Counted from the first letter of the stretch, positions 26,343 through 35,694 are shown. The stretch: 64,000 nt of DNA from CADEDH01 sp050330635 (GCA_050330635.1 JBHJNQ010000064.1:16058-80057); one strand, 5' to 3'. The notes: generated by a model from the sequence alone, not told the origin. Made by a program: numbers and translations.

Positions 26343-27494
26343 ATGTCCGCCCCCACCGCCTCCTCCACGACGATCTCGGGCCCGCTCGTCATCGGGCCGT
26401 TGCGGGTCGAGGTGCCCGTGGTGCTGGCTCCCATGGCGGGGGTGACCAACGCCCCGTTCCGACGTCTGTGTCGCCACTACGGGGCCGGCCTGTACGTGAG
26501 CGAGATGATCTCGGCTCGCGCCCTGTGCGAGGGCAGCGACAAGACCGACGTCCTGGCCAGCTTCGCCCCCGACGAGTCACCCCGGAGTCTCCAGCTAGCC
26601 GGGGTCGATCCCCGCTACGTCGCCCAGGCGATACGGCGGCTGGTGGAGGAGGGACGCGTCGACCACGTCGACCTCAACTTCGGCTGCCCGGTCCGCAAGG
26701 TCACCCGCCACGGCGGCGGCGGGGCCCTGCCCTACAAGCGTCGCCTGTTCGCCGCCGTGGTGGCGGCCGCCGTCGAGGCCGCCGGCCCCGTCCCCGTCAC
26801 CGTCAAGCTGCGGGTCGGGATCGACGACGGGCACCACACCCACCTCGAATCCGGCCGCATCGCCGAGGACCTGGGGGTGGCGGCGGTGGCTCTCCACGGC
26901 CGCACGGTGGCCCAGCTCTACTCCGGTCAGGCCGACTGGTCGACGATCGCCGACCTGAAGGAGACGGTGACCTCGATCCCGGTGCTGGGCAACGGTGACA
27001 TCTGGGAGGCGGCCGACGCCGTCGCCATGATCGACCGGACCGGCTGCGACGGGGTGGTCGTCGGGCGGGGATGCCTCGGCCGACCCTGGCTGTTCGGCCA
27101 GCTGGCGGCGGCCCTGCGGGGCGAGCCGATCCCCCCCCACCCGGCCACCCCCGAGGTGGCGCGGGCGATGACCGAGCACGCCCGGCTCCTCGTCGACTGG
27201 TTCGGCGACCACAAGGGGGTGCGGGAGTTCCGCAAGCACACCGCCTGGTACCTGAAGGGCTACCCGGTCGGCGGACGACTACGGGGCCAGCTCGGCCAGA
27301 TCGAGACCCTCGATCATCTGACCGAGCTGCTGGCCCAGCTCCCCACGGCCGAACTGCCGCCGGAGAACCACCGGGTGGCCCGGGGTCACACCCGCGGCCC
27401 TCAACGGGTCGCCCTCCCCGACGGCTGGCTCGACGATCCCCACGACGATTCCCTGGCCGACGCCGAGGGCGACTCCGCCGCCTCCGGCGGGTGA
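26343..27494 (+). CDS. dus: tRNA-dihydrouridine synthase
   Basis: A 383-residue FMN enzyme that reduces uridines in tRNA. The N-terminal barrel shows VLAPMAGVTNAPFRRLCR, the catalytic Cys in DLNFGCPVRKV, and flavin-binding stretches GNGDIW and GVVVGRGCLGRPWLF. It looks most like the DusB group. ATG start. The toxin-antitoxin-like pair follows in the same direction, 12 bases later. Confidence 0.93.
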   Translation: MSAPTASSTTISGPLVIGPLRVEVPVVLAPMAGVTNAPFRRLCRHYGAGLYVSEMISARALCEGSDKTDVLASFAPDESPRSLQLAGVDPRYVAQAIRRLVEEGRVDHVDLNFGCPVRKVTRHGGGGALPYKRRLFAAVVAAAVEAAGPVPVTVKLRVGIDDGHHTHLESGRIAEDLGVAAVALHGRTVAQLYSGQADWSTIADLKETVTSIPVLGNGDIWEAADAVAMIDRTGCDGVVVGRGCLGRPWLFGQLAAALRGEPIPPHPATPEVARAMTEHARLLVDWFGDHKGVREFRKHTAWYLKGYPVGGRLRGQLGQIETLDHLTELLAQLPTAELPPENHRVARGHTRGPQRVALPDGWLDDPHDDSLADAEGDSAASGG

Positions 27495-27506
27495 GAGGCG
27501 CAGCCG

Positions 27507-27920
27507 ATGTCCGACGCGGAGCGCGGTGATCCCCTAGTCTCGTCGCCCATGGAGCTACCCGTGGACGTCGACGCCCTCACCGCGGTCCTCCGTCGACACG
27601 GCGTCACCTTCACCCTCGTCTTCGGGAGCCGGGCCACGGGCTCGGCCAGCGCGTCATCCGACCTGGACCTCGCCGTGTGGTCGCCGGAGCCGATCGACGA
27701 CTGGTCCCTTCGCGGGTCGCTGCCCGACGTGGTGGATCTGGTCGACCTCCGCACCACCTCCGACGGTGTGGCCGGGAGGGTGGCCATGGAGGGCATCGTC
27801 ATCCTCGACGACGACCCACCCGTCCGGATCCGTTGGCAGGCCGAGACCCGCAAGCGCTACCTCGACGAGGCGTTCCGGCGGGAGCGGTTCCGACGGGATT
27901 TCGTTGCTGCCCATGGTTGA
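27507..27920 (+). CDS. MntA-like nucleotidyltransferase antitoxin
   Basis: A 137-residue minimal nucleotidyltransferase. It has the exact GS-x10-DxD motif (G40, S41, D52, D54) and a downstream acidic segment VVDLVDL. In type VII toxin-antitoxin systems MntA adds AMP to a Tyr of the partner HepT and blocks its RNase. Start may be ATG 27507 or ATG 27549. The HepT-like gene follows after 18 bases, which is the usual arrangement. Confidence 0.85.
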   Translation: MSDAERGDPLVSSPMELPVDVDALTAVLRRHGVTFTLVFGSRATGSASASSDLDLAVWSPEPIDDWSLRGSLPDVVDLVDLRTTSDGVAGRVAMEGIVILDDDPPVRIRWQAETRKRYLDEAFRRERFRRDFVAAHG

Positions 27921-27938
27921 CCGCGGTGGCTGACGGCC

Positions 27939-28355
27939 ATGGTTGACGCCGAACGGCTGCTGAGCCTGCTCGGTCGGGTCACGTCGCGGCTCGTCGTCCT
28001 CGACGGCTACGCCGAAGCCGATCGGGGCGAGCTGCTGGCTGACCGGGTGCGACTCGGCGATCTCAAGTACACGTTCCAGACCGCCATCGAAGCCTGCATC
28101 GACGCCGCCCATCACGTCGTCGCCGACCGGGGCCTCGGCGTGCCCACGTCGAATGGGGCCACCTTCCTGGCACTGGCCGATGCCGGGCTGCTCGAGCGCG
28201 ACCTGGCCACTCGGATGGCCGGTTCGGTCGGGTTCCGGAACGTGCTGGTGCACGGGTATGCCGACGTCGACGACGGCCTGGTGATCGACCATCTACGCCA
28301 TCGTGACGATCTGCGACGCCTCGTCGCCGCCCTGACCGCCCTGCTCGATCCCTGA
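27939..28355 (+). CDS. HepT-like HEPN RNase toxin
   Basis: A 138-residue all-helical HEPN protein with the RNase motif R-x4-H-x-Y seen as RNVLVHGY (R100, H105, Y107). In characterised systems the Tyr is the AMPylation target and Arg/His are catalytic. Partnered with the upstream MntA-like gene. It ends convergent with the large nuo cluster, 64 bases away. Confidence 0.85.
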   Translation: MVDAERLLSLLGRVTSRLVVLDGYAEADRGELLADRVRLGDLKYTFQTAIEACIDAAHHVVADRGLGVPTSNGATFLALADAGLLERDLATRMAGSVGFRNVLVHGYADVDDGLVIDHLRHRDDLRRLVAALTALLDP

Positions 28356-28360
28356 CCAGA

Positions 28361-28374
28361 GCCCGGCTCCGGGC
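28361..28374. terminator. short GC hairpin between convergent hepT-like and nuoN genes
   Basis: The sequence GCCCGGCTCCGGGC folds into a 5-6 bp stem in the 64-base convergent gap. There is no T-tract on either side, so intrinsic termination is doubtful. It is the only obvious structure at the end of the 22-kb respiratory cluster. Confidence 0.25.
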
Positions 28375-28419
28375 GACGGGCACCGGCACCACGGCGTCGA
28401 TCCGGCCCGGCGAACGACG

Positions 28420-30063
28420 TCAGCGGAAGGCGGCGATGGCGCTGGCGGCGTCGAACAGGACACCGTCACCCAGGTTGGGCAGGACACCGAGGACGACGGT
28501 GGCGACGGCGGAGACGGCGATGGCCAGCAGGGCCGAGGGGGGAAGGGCGAGCCGGACGGGGGCCGCGACCGTCACCACCGCGGTCCCGCCGCCGCCCGCC
28601 GCCACGTCGGTGTCGGCGTCGTCGGGCACCTCGGACCCGACCCCGGCCCCGGCCGTCGCCGGCACCATGAACATGGCCACCACGATCCGCAGGTACAGGT
28701 AGGCGGCCACGACCGCCGACAGCATGGCCACCGCGGCGAGCACGTAGGACTCGTTGAGGGCGGCAGCGGCGATGACCCGGAACTTGGCGAAGAAGCCCGA
28801 CGTGAACGGCACCCCGGCCTGGGAGAACAGCAGCACCGACATCAGCCCCGCCAGCAACGGGTGGCGCTGGGCCAGACCCCGGTAGGCCTCCAGGTCGTGA
28901 TCGCCGTCGCCCCGACCACCGACGATCGAGATCACCCCGAACGTGCCGGCGATCATGATCGTGTAGGCCAGGAGGTAGAAGAGGAAGGCCTCGCCGCCGA
29001 GGAGGCCGGAGTTCTCCGGCGTCGAGGCGGCGTGCACCGCCACCAGGATGAAGCCGGCGTGGGCGATCGACGAGTAGGCCATCATGCGCTTCACGTTGGT
29101 CTGGGCCACCGCCAGCACCGACCCCAGCAGGAGGGTGATCACGGCCAGCCCGGCGATGAGCGGACGCCAGTCCTCGAAGTAGGGGCCGAGCCCGACCCAG
29201 AAGACGCGGACCAGGCCGGCGAACCCCGCCACCTTCACCCCCGAGGCCATGAACGCCACCACCGGCGTCGGCGCCCCCTCGTAGACATCGGGCGTCCACA
29301 TGTGGAACGGCACCGCCGAGATCTTGAAGGCGAACCCGACCAACACGAGGGCCATGCCCACCAGCAGGAGGGACGAGTCGACGGCGGGGTCGTAGCCGGC
29401 GCCGTTGGGCCCGGCGGCGGCGATGCCCCGCAGCGACGTCGACCCCGTCGCCCCGTACAGCATGGCCACGCCATAGAGGAACAGGGCCGACGACACGCTG
29501 CCGAGGAGGAAGTACTTGAAGCCCGCTTCCTGCGACTGGAGCCGACGGAGGTGGAGGGCGGCCATCACGTAGGCCGCGATCGACAGGATCTCGAGGCCGA
29601 GGAACGTGACGATCAGATCCTCACCCGAGGCGAGGAGCACCCCGCCGGAGGCCGACATCAGCAGCAGCACATACCACTCGGGACCATCGAGCTCCTCCCG
29701 CCGCAGGTACTCGTCGAGCAGCATGGCGGCGAAGAACACGGCCACGCAGATGAGGGCGGTGACGAACACGGTGAACCCGTCGATGGCGATGGCGTCGGCG
29801 ATGACGAGCCGGGGGCCCTCGGTCCCCGTGTTGGCGTTGACCCGATTCCACACGGGGATGAGGCTCAGCCCGGACACGAGGGCCGTGGCCCCGGTGAAGG
29901 CGGCCGGGAACCCCCCGCCCCGCAGGCGCGGAACCAACGACGTGATCAGCACCAGGAGCACACCACCGAGGGCGAGGACGACGAAGGGCAGGACGAGCGA
30001 CCAGACGATCTCGGGCCCCACCACCGCCTCCTGGGCCAGCACACCCGTCATCGCGACCGTCAT
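28420..30063 (-). CDS. nuoN: NADH-quinone oxidoreductase subunit N (complex I copy 2)
   Basis: A 547-residue antiporter-like subunit with GLEILSIAAYVMAALHLRR (channel Glu), FKYFLLGSVSSALFLYGVA, FHMWTPDVYEGAPTPVVAFM and VKRMMAYSSIAHAGF. A hydrophilic insert (about 500-525) sits before the last membrane helices. ATG start overlaps the nuoM stop as ATGA. Last gene of the bc-complex I supercluster. Confidence 0.96.
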   Translation of the reverse strand: MTVAMTGVLAQEAVVGPEIVWSLVLPFVVLALGGVLLVLITSLVPRLRGGGFPAAFTGATALVSGLSLIPVWNRVNANTGTEGPRLVIADAIAIDGFTVFVTALICVAVFFAAMLLDEYLRREELDGPEWYVLLLMSASGGVLLASGEDLIVTFLGLEILSIAAYVMAALHLRRLQSQEAGFKYFLLGSVSSALFLYGVAMLYGATGSTSLRGIAAAGPNGAGYDPAVDSSLLLVGMALVLVGFAFKISAVPFHMWTPDVYEGAPTPVVAFMASGVKVAGFAGLVRVFWVGLGPYFEDWRPLIAGLAVITLLLGSVLAVAQTNVKRMMAYSSIAHAGFILVAVHAASTPENSGLLGGEAFLFYLLAYTIMIAGTFGVISIVGGRGDGDHDLEAYRGLAQRHPLLAGLMSVLLFSQAGVPFTSGFFAKFRVIAAAALNESYVLAAVAMLSAVVAAYLYLRIVVAMFMVPATAGAGVGSEVPDDADTDVAAGGGGTAVVTVAAPVRLALPPSALLAIAVSAVATVVLGVLPNLGDGVLFDAASAIAAFR

Positions 30064-31715
30064 CGACCTGCCTCCTCGTCGGCGCCCTCGGCCCCCGACC
30101 CCTCGTGGGCGGCCTCGGCCGCCCCCACGATCTGTTCGACCCCCGGGACCGGCACCTCCTCGGGCTCGGGTTCGACGAAGCCGTCGACCCGCTGCTCGAC
30201 GTGGGCGATCAGCTCGTCGACGGCCGGCGAGATCCGGTCGAGGACCGGCTTGGGGTACACGCCGAGGAACACGATGAGGAAGAGCAGCGGGGCGATGCCG
30301 AGCAGCTCCGACAGCCGCAGGTCACGCATCGTGGCGTTGTCGCCCTGCGCCGGACCGTGGAAGGCCCGTTGGTAGGCCCACAGCAGGTACAGGGCGGCGA
30401 GGATCACCCCGCTGACGGCGACCACGGCCCACCACCGGGCACTCGAGAAGGCGCCGAGCAGGATGAGGAACTCCCCGACGAAGCCGTTGAGGCCGGGCAG
30501 TCCGATGCTCGACAGCATGACCAGGGTGAAGACCCCGGCCATGACGGGAGCGGCCGACTGCAGGCCGCCCAGGGCGGCGATCTCCCGGGTGTGGCGACGC
30601 TCGTAGATCCACCCGACGAGGATGAACAGGGCACCGGTGGAGATCCCGTGGTTGACCATCTGGAGGACGGCGCCCTCGAGGCCCTGGGAGTTGAGGGCGA
30701 AGATGCCGAGCACGATGAAGCCCATGTGGGCCACCGAGGAGTAGGCCACCAGACGCTTGAGGTCGCTCTGCATGGTGGCCACCGCCGCCCCGTAGACGAT
30801 GCCGATCACACCGAGGGTCAGGAACAGCGGGGCGAGGTCGTCGACGACCGACGGGAACAGGTAGACACCGAAGCGGATGAACCCGTAGGTACCGAGCTTG
30901 AGCATGACACCGGCCAGGATGACGGAGCCGGCCGTCGGGGCTTCGGTGTGGGCGTCGGGGAGCCAGGTGTGGACCGGGAACAGTGGCACCTTGACGGCGA
31001 AGGCGGCGGCGAAGGACAGGAACACGAGGAGGGCCGCCGTGTCGCCGAGGGCCTGGTTCTCGGCCAGGAAGCGGACGTCGAACGACAGGATCCCAGTCTG
31101 GCGGGCGGTGAGGAACACCAGGCTGACGATGCCGACGAGCATCAGGGCCGAGGCGGCCATGGTGTAGAGGAAGAACTTGAGGGCGGCGTAGACCCGGTTG
31201 GCGTGGCCCCAACCCCCGATGAGGAAGTACATGGGAACGAGCACGACCTCGAAGAACAAGAAGAACAGCAGGAGATCGAGCGCCATGAACGCCCCCATCG
31301 CCCCACCCATGAGGAGCATCAGCCAGAGGTAGTACCGCTTGGGGTCGTGGTCGGGTTCGGAGGTGACGATGGCGATCGGGAAGAGGATGCCGGTCAGCAC
31401 CACCAGGAACAGGGAGATCCCGTCGACCGCGAACAGCCAGCTGAGGCCGAGGCTGGCCACCCACTCCCGGCTGGTCACGAACTGGAAGCCACCGTCGGCG
31501 GCATCGAAGTCGGCCAGCAGGAACAGGGAGATGGCACCGGTGATCGCCGACCCGATCAGCGCCGCCAGCCGGGTGAAATCGCCCCGACTCGGGGGGAGCA
31601 CGGCGATGACGGCGGCGGTGACAACCGGCACCAGGATCAGCGACGGTAGGAGGGGGAAGGTGGGGGCCGCACCCGCCGCCTCGGTGGCGACGAACGGAAC
31701 CGCGCCGACGATCAT
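30060..31715 (-). CDS. nuoM: NADH-quinone oxidoreductase subunit M (complex I copy 2)
   Basis: A 551-residue antiporter-like subunit with FFEVVLVPMYFLIGGWGH, VHTWLPDAHTEAPTAGSVIL, KRLVAYSSVAHMGFI and GLPGLNGFVGEF. The ATG at 31715 is chosen because it overlaps the nuoL stop as ATGA; an upstream start would add only eight residues. An acidic C-terminal tail (EPEPEEVPVPG region and beyond) is hydrophilic. Confidence 0.96.
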   Translation of the reverse strand: MIVGAVPFVATEAAGAAPTFPLLPSLILVPVVTAAVIAVLPPSRGDFTRLAALIGSAITGAISLFLLADFDAADGGFQFVTSREWVASLGLSWLFAVDGISLFLVVLTGILFPIAIVTSEPDHDPKRYYLWLMLLMGGAMGAFMALDLLLFFLFFEVVLVPMYFLIGGWGHANRVYAALKFFLYTMAASALMLVGIVSLVFLTARQTGILSFDVRFLAENQALGDTAALLVFLSFAAAFAVKVPLFPVHTWLPDAHTEAPTAGSVILAGVMLKLGTYGFIRFGVYLFPSVVDDLAPLFLTLGVIGIVYGAAVATMQSDLKRLVAYSSVAHMGFIVLGIFALNSQGLEGAVLQMVNHGISTGALFILVGWIYERRHTREIAALGGLQSAAPVMAGVFTLVMLSSIGLPGLNGFVGEFLILLGAFSSARWWAVVAVSGVILAALYLLWAYQRAFHGPAQGDNATMRDLRLSELLGIAPLLFLIVFLGVYPKPVLDRISPAVDELIAHVEQRVDGFVEPEPEEVPVPGVEQIVGAAEAAHEGSGAEGADEEAGR

Positions 31716-34093
31716 GCGAACAACCTCCCCAGGAACCACACCATGACGAAGGCGGCACCGACGGCGAGGCCGAGGGCGTAGCTACGAACGAACCCCGGTT
31801 GGGTGACCCGGAGACCGCGACTGGCGGCCCCGATCCCGGTGGCGGTGCCCCGCACCAGCCCATCGACCACCGTGCGGTCGAACCAGGCGACCAGATCGAA
31901 CAGCTTCCGACCCGGGCCGCCGAAGAAGTCGGCGTAGCTCTCGTCGACGTACCAGGCGTGGGCCAGCGGTTCGAGTTCGATGGACTCGGGCTTGGGGGCT
32001 CGGCCCCGGAGGTAGACGGCGAAGGCGGTGACGATGGCGACGAGGGCGATGGCCGCCGCCACCATGGCCAGGAGCCACTTCGTCCCGGCCGACGCCGTCA
32101 GCTCGGCCTCGTGCCCGAACAGGGACGGCTCCAGCCAGTGCTCGAGGAACTTGACCTCGCTGGCGAAGGGAAGGTTGAGCGCCCCGGCGCCGAGGGCGAA
32201 CAGGGCCAGGACGACGAGGGGCAAGGTCATGGTCCACGGCGACTCGTGGGGTCGGTAGTGCTGGCGGTGCTGGTAGCTCTCGGGCAGGTGCTCGGTCAGG
32301 TCGCCGACATCGGTCGCCGGCGTACGGGCCGTGACCACCGCCGGGGGCAGGGGCAGCGGGGCGGAGCTGAGATCGTTGAGCCGGGCCGTCGCCACGTCGA
32401 CGTCGGCTCCGGCCGCCACCACGCCGTCGGCGGTCGTGGCCGCACCCTCCCTGGCCTTGACGAGGGCCTCCTCCGCCTTGGGCACGGCCCTGGTCGCCTT
32501 CTCCAACGCCTTCACGAGCTTGTCGTGGCCGTCGGCGCCGACCGTAGAGGCGGTGACGGCGGCGCCCGACTCGCTCAGGGTGGCCTGGGCCTTGGCCAGG
32601 CCCTCCTGGCGCTTGACGATGTCGGCTTGGGCCTTCTCGGCCTGCTCCACCGCTGCGGTTCGGGCCTCTTGGGCCACGGTCACTCGGGCCTGGGCCGCCT
32701 CGACCCGTGCGGCCTGGGCGGCCGCGACCTCCGCCGCCGTCACATCGTAGAAGCGGGACCGGCCGAGGAAGGTGAGGATCACTTGGCGGGTCATGTAGAA
32801 GGCGGTGAGCAGGGCCGTCACGATGCCGACGGCCCACAACCCCTTGCCCCCGATCTCGTCGGCGTTCCAGGCGTAGAGGAGGATCTCGTCCTTCGACCAG
32901 AAGCCACTGAAGGGGGGAACACCGGCGATGGCGAGCCAGCCGACGATGAAGGTCCCCGCCGTCAGGGGCATGTAACGGGCCAGGCCGCCCATGCGCCGCA
33001 TGTCCTGCTCGTCGTGGAGCCCGTGGATGACCGACCCCGAACCGAGGAACAGGAGGGCCTTGAAGAAGGCATGGGTCACCATGTGGAAGATGGCGGCGAC
33101 GTAGCCCCCCACGCCGACGGCGAGGAACAGGTAGCCGAGCTGCGACACCGTCGAGTAGGCCAGGACCCGCTTGATGTCGGTCTGGGCTATGGCGACGGTG
33201 GCGGCGAACAGGGCCGTCCCGGCGCCGACCCAGGCCACGAGGCCCCTGCTCCAGGTGTCGGCCTCGGCCAGGATGGGGTTGAGGCGGGTCAGCAGGAACA
33301 CGCCGGAGGTCACCATCGTGGCGGCGTGAATGAGGGCCGACACGGGGGTCGGGCCGGCCATGGCGTCGGGCAGCCACACGAAGAGGGGCAGCTGGGCCGA
33401 TTTCCCGGCCGCACCGAGCAGGAACAGCACCACGATCAGGGTGGCGGCGAAGGTTCCGATCTCCGGCGACCGGGTGAGTATGTCGGCGTAGCGGATCGAG
33501 CTCAGCTCGGTGAACACGAGGAACGTGGCCAACATGAACCCGAAGTCACCGATGCGGTTGGTGACGAACGCCTTCTTGCCGGCGCTGGCGTTGCCCTCGT
33601 CGGTGAACCAGAACGAGATGAGGAGATAGGAGCAGGCCCCGACCCCCTCCCAGCCGAGGAAGGTCAGCAGCAGGTTGTCACCGAGAACCAGCACCAGCAT
33701 GGAGGTGATGAACAGGTTGAGGTAGGTGAAGAACTTCGAGAAGTTCGGGTCCCCGTGCATGTACCCGATCGAGTACAGGTGGATGAGGGTGCCGACCCCC
33801 GTGATGAACAGGCTCATCGTGACCGACAACGGATCGATCAGCAGGCCGGCGTCGACCGAGAACGAACCGGACTCCACCCAGGTGAACAGCGTCTGGATGT
33901 GGAACCGCTCCTCGGCCGGCTCGCCGACCAGGCCGGCGTAGACGACGACGGTGGAAACGAAGGCGCCGGCGCTGGCCAGGGTGGCGAGCCAACCGGCGGC
34001 CGGCTCGCCCATCCGCCGACCGAAGGCGACGAGGAGTACGAACCCGGCCAGCGGAAAGGCGGGTATCAGCCAAGCGGCATCGAGCATGCCCAT
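31712..34093 (-). CDS. nuoL: NADH-quinone oxidoreductase subunit L with large coiled-coil insert (complex I copy 2)
   Basis: A 793-residue subunit, well above the usual ~620-650. The core is normal: WEGVGACSYLLISFW, VWLPDAMAGPTPVSALIHAATM, KRVLAYSTVSQLGYL and GVPPFSGFWSKDEIL. Between the membrane helix ending in ILTFLGRSRFYD and the conserved PHESPWTM lies an insert of about 160 residues (roughly 451-613), rich in Ala, Glu, Lys and Gln with coiled-coil character. ATG at 34093 overlaps the nuoK stop as TGATG. Confidence 0.95.
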   Translation of the reverse strand: MGMLDAAWLIPAFPLAGFVLLVAFGRRMGEPAAGWLATLASAGAFVSTVVVYAGLVGEPAEERFHIQTLFTWVESGSFSVDAGLLIDPLSVTMSLFITGVGTLIHLYSIGYMHGDPNFSKFFTYLNLFITSMLVLVLGDNLLLTFLGWEGVGACSYLLISFWFTDEGNASAGKKAFVTNRIGDFGFMLATFLVFTELSSIRYADILTRSPEIGTFAATLIVVLFLLGAAGKSAQLPLFVWLPDAMAGPTPVSALIHAATMVTSGVFLLTRLNPILAEADTWSRGLVAWVGAGTALFAATVAIAQTDIKRVLAYSTVSQLGYLFLAVGVGGYVAAIFHMVTHAFFKALLFLGSGSVIHGLHDEQDMRRMGGLARYMPLTAGTFIVGWLAIAGVPPFSGFWSKDEILLYAWNADEIGGKGLWAVGIVTALLTAFYMTRQVILTFLGRSRFYDVTAAEVAAAQAARVEAAQARVTVAQEARTAAVEQAEKAQADIVKRQEGLAKAQATLSESGAAVTASTVGADGHDKLVKALEKATRAVPKAEEALVKAREGAATTADGVVAAGADVDVATARLNDLSSAPLPLPPAVVTARTPATDVGDLTEHLPESYQHRQHYRPHESPWTMTLPLVVLALFALGAGALNLPFASEVKFLEHWLEPSLFGHEAELTASAGTKWLLAMVAAAIALVAIVTAFAVYLRGRAPKPESIELEPLAHAWYVDESYADFFGGPGRKLFDLVAWFDRTVVDGLVRGTATGIGAASRGLRVTQPGFVRSYALGLAVGAAFVMVWFLGRLFA

Positions 34094-34398
34094 CAACCCT
34101 TCAACGACGTCAGATCATCGGCGGTGAGCGTCGGGCGGCGGCGCATGACGGCCACCACGATCGACAGCCCGACGACCACCTCGGCCGCCGCCACCACCAG
34201 CACGAAGAACACCGCCGTCTGTCCCGCCAGGTCATCGAGGGCGCGGGAGAAGGCGACGAACGACAGGTTGACGGCGTTGAGCATCAGCTCGACGCACATG
34301 AACATGATGAGTGGATTGCGGCGGACCAGCAGACCGGTCAGGCCGATCGTGAACAACAGGGCGCTCAGCACCAGGTACCACGTCTCGGTCAGCTCCAC
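34093..34398 (-). CDS. nuoK: NADH-quinone oxidoreductase subunit K (complex I copy 2)
   Basis: A 101-residue three-helix subunit with the conserved Glu residues in FMCVELMLNAVN and VVAAAEVVVGLSIVVAV. The GTG at 34398 (ELTETWYLVLSA) is chosen over a longer open frame because GGAGGG stands 5-10 bases upstream and the length then matches the family. Confidence 0.94.
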   Translation of the reverse strand: MELTETWYLVLSALLFTIGLTGLLVRRNPLIMFMCVELMLNAVNLSFVAFSRALDDLAGQTAVFFVLVVAAAEVVVGLSIVVAVMRRRPTLTADDLTSLKG

Positions 34399-34429
34399 AG
34401 CGACCCTCCGTCCGGCGTTCCGTCGTCCA

Positions 34430-35011
34430 TCACGTCGCCGCCTGTCCCGGCTCGTCGACGGTGAGGTCCTCGGCACCCCGGTTGCGCACGAGCACCACGG
34501 CGCCGACGGTGGCGATGGTCAGGAGGAGGGCGGTGGCCTCGAAGGCCAGGACGTTACGGGTGAACAGATCGCGGGCCAACTGGTCGATGTCGGGCTGGGT
34601 GTCATCGATCGGTTGGGTGGCGGCCCGGGTACCGGTGAGGGCGACCGCACCCTCGTCGCCGCCCTTGCCGGACAAGAACAGGCCACCGGCGATCATGACC
34701 AGCACCAGGGCCCCGACCAGGATCCCGCCCACCCGTTGCCCGGCCAGGGGTTCCACGCTGAGATCCTCGGCCTGGTCGACACCGAGGAGCATGATCACGA
34801 ACAGGAAGAGCACGACGATGGCGCCGGCGTAGACCACCACCTGCACCAGGGCGAGGAAGTGGGCACCCTGCACCACGAAGAGCACGGCGACCCCGAAGAG
34901 GGAGGCGATCAACGACAGGGCGGCCCGCACGGGGTTGGCGTTGAGGACCACGCCGAGGCCACCGCCGAGAACGATGGCCCCGGCGACGACGAAGACGATG
35001 ACGTCGGCCAT
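34430..35011 (-). CDS. nuoJ: NADH-quinone oxidoreductase subunit J (complex I copy 2)
   Basis: A 193-residue membrane subunit with the NuoJ segment NPVRAALSLIASLFGVAVLF, then HFLALVQVVVYAGAIVVLFL, and a C-terminal helix. ATG at 35011 overlaps the nuoI stop as TGATG. The loop around residues 110-140 is longer than usual and hydrophilic. Confidence 0.94.
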   Translation of the reverse strand: MADVIVFVVAGAIVLGGGLGVVLNANPVRAALSLIASLFGVAVLFVVQGAHFLALVQVVVYAGAIVVLFLFVIMLLGVDQAEDLSVEPLAGQRVGGILVGALVLVMIAGGLFLSGKGGDEGAVALTGTRAATQPIDDTQPDIDQLARDLFTRNVLAFEATALLLTIATVGAVVLVRNRGAEDLTVDEPGQAAT

Positions 35012-35694
35012 CAGTGGTGTCCTCCGTGATCGTCATGCTCATCATGGTCATGATCGTGATGGTCATGGCCGGCGGCGGTCGGCGGGGGCGCCGTCTGACC
35101 GGCCTCGGCGGCCCGGACGCCGTAGCCGAGCTCGCCCGACCACCCGATACGGCCCTCATAGGCCGCTCGCCCCGACGACGACGTGGCCCGCATCCACCCT
35201 GACGTGTGCTCGTCCTCGCCGGGGCGCCAGTCCTCCCATGGCAGCTGCCTGGGCTTGCCGTCTTCGCCGACGAGCAGCTCGTCCTTGGTGTAGATGGCAT
35301 CGCTACGGTTCGTGAACGAGAACTCGAACAGCTTCGTCTCGGTGATGGCCTCGGTGGGGCAGGCCTCGACGCAGAGGTCGCAGTGGATGCACCGGAGATA
35401 GTTGATCTCGTACACGTAGCCGTAGCGCTCACCCGGCGAGAGGGGGGCGTCGGGCGGGTTGTCGGCCCCCCGGACGTAGATGCAGCGGGCAGGGCAGACA
35501 CCGGCGCACAACTCGCAGCCGATACACTTCTCCATCCCGTCCTCGTAGCGGTTGAGCACGTGGCGGCCGTGGACCCGCTCGGGCTTGGGGGCCTTGATGT
35601 CGCTCGTACCACCCCGGCCGGCCATGTACTGCTTGGTGGTGACGCCCTCGGCCCACTTCTTGAGCGTGACGCCGAAACCCTCGAGGTAGCCCAT
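35011..35694 (-). CDS. nuoI: NADH-quinone oxidoreductase subunit I with His-rich tail (complex I copy 2)
   Basis: A 227-residue dicluster ferredoxin subunit. The clusters N6a/N6b ligands are C57, C60, C63, C67 and C102, C105, C108, C112. The last ~21 residues are an unusual His/Asp tail (AGHDHHDHDHDEHDDHGGHH) that could bind metal ions. ATG at 35694 overlaps the nuoH stop as TGATG. Confidence 0.96.
   Translation of the reverse strand: MGYLEGFGVTLKKWAEGVTTKQYMAGRGGTSDIKAPKPERVHGRHVLNRYEDGMEKCIGCELCAGVCPARCIYVRGADNPPDAPLSPGERYGYVYEINYLRCIHCDLCVEACPTEAITETKLFEFSFTNRSDAIYTKDELLVGEDGKPRQLPWEDWRPGEDEHTSGWMRATSSSGRAAYEGRIGWSGELGYGVRAAEAGQTAPPPTAAGHDHHDHDHDEHDDHGGHH

Noticed and set aside
28361..28374. 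Intrinsic terminator for the nuo cluster
   Set aside because: Short stem and no T-tract; kept only as a low-confidence hairpin.
34404..34476. Longer N-terminus for NuoK copy 2
   Set aside because: The added residues are Arg-rich without conservation, and a good ribosome site precedes the internal GTG at 34398.
31799..35029. A very long open frame (over 1000 codons) on the plus strand opposite nuoL, nuoK and nuoJ
   Set aside because: It mirrors high-GC codon bias of the real genes; its translation is rich in Gly, Asp, Glu, His and Arg without any domain, and similar antisense frames occur opposite most nuo genes.
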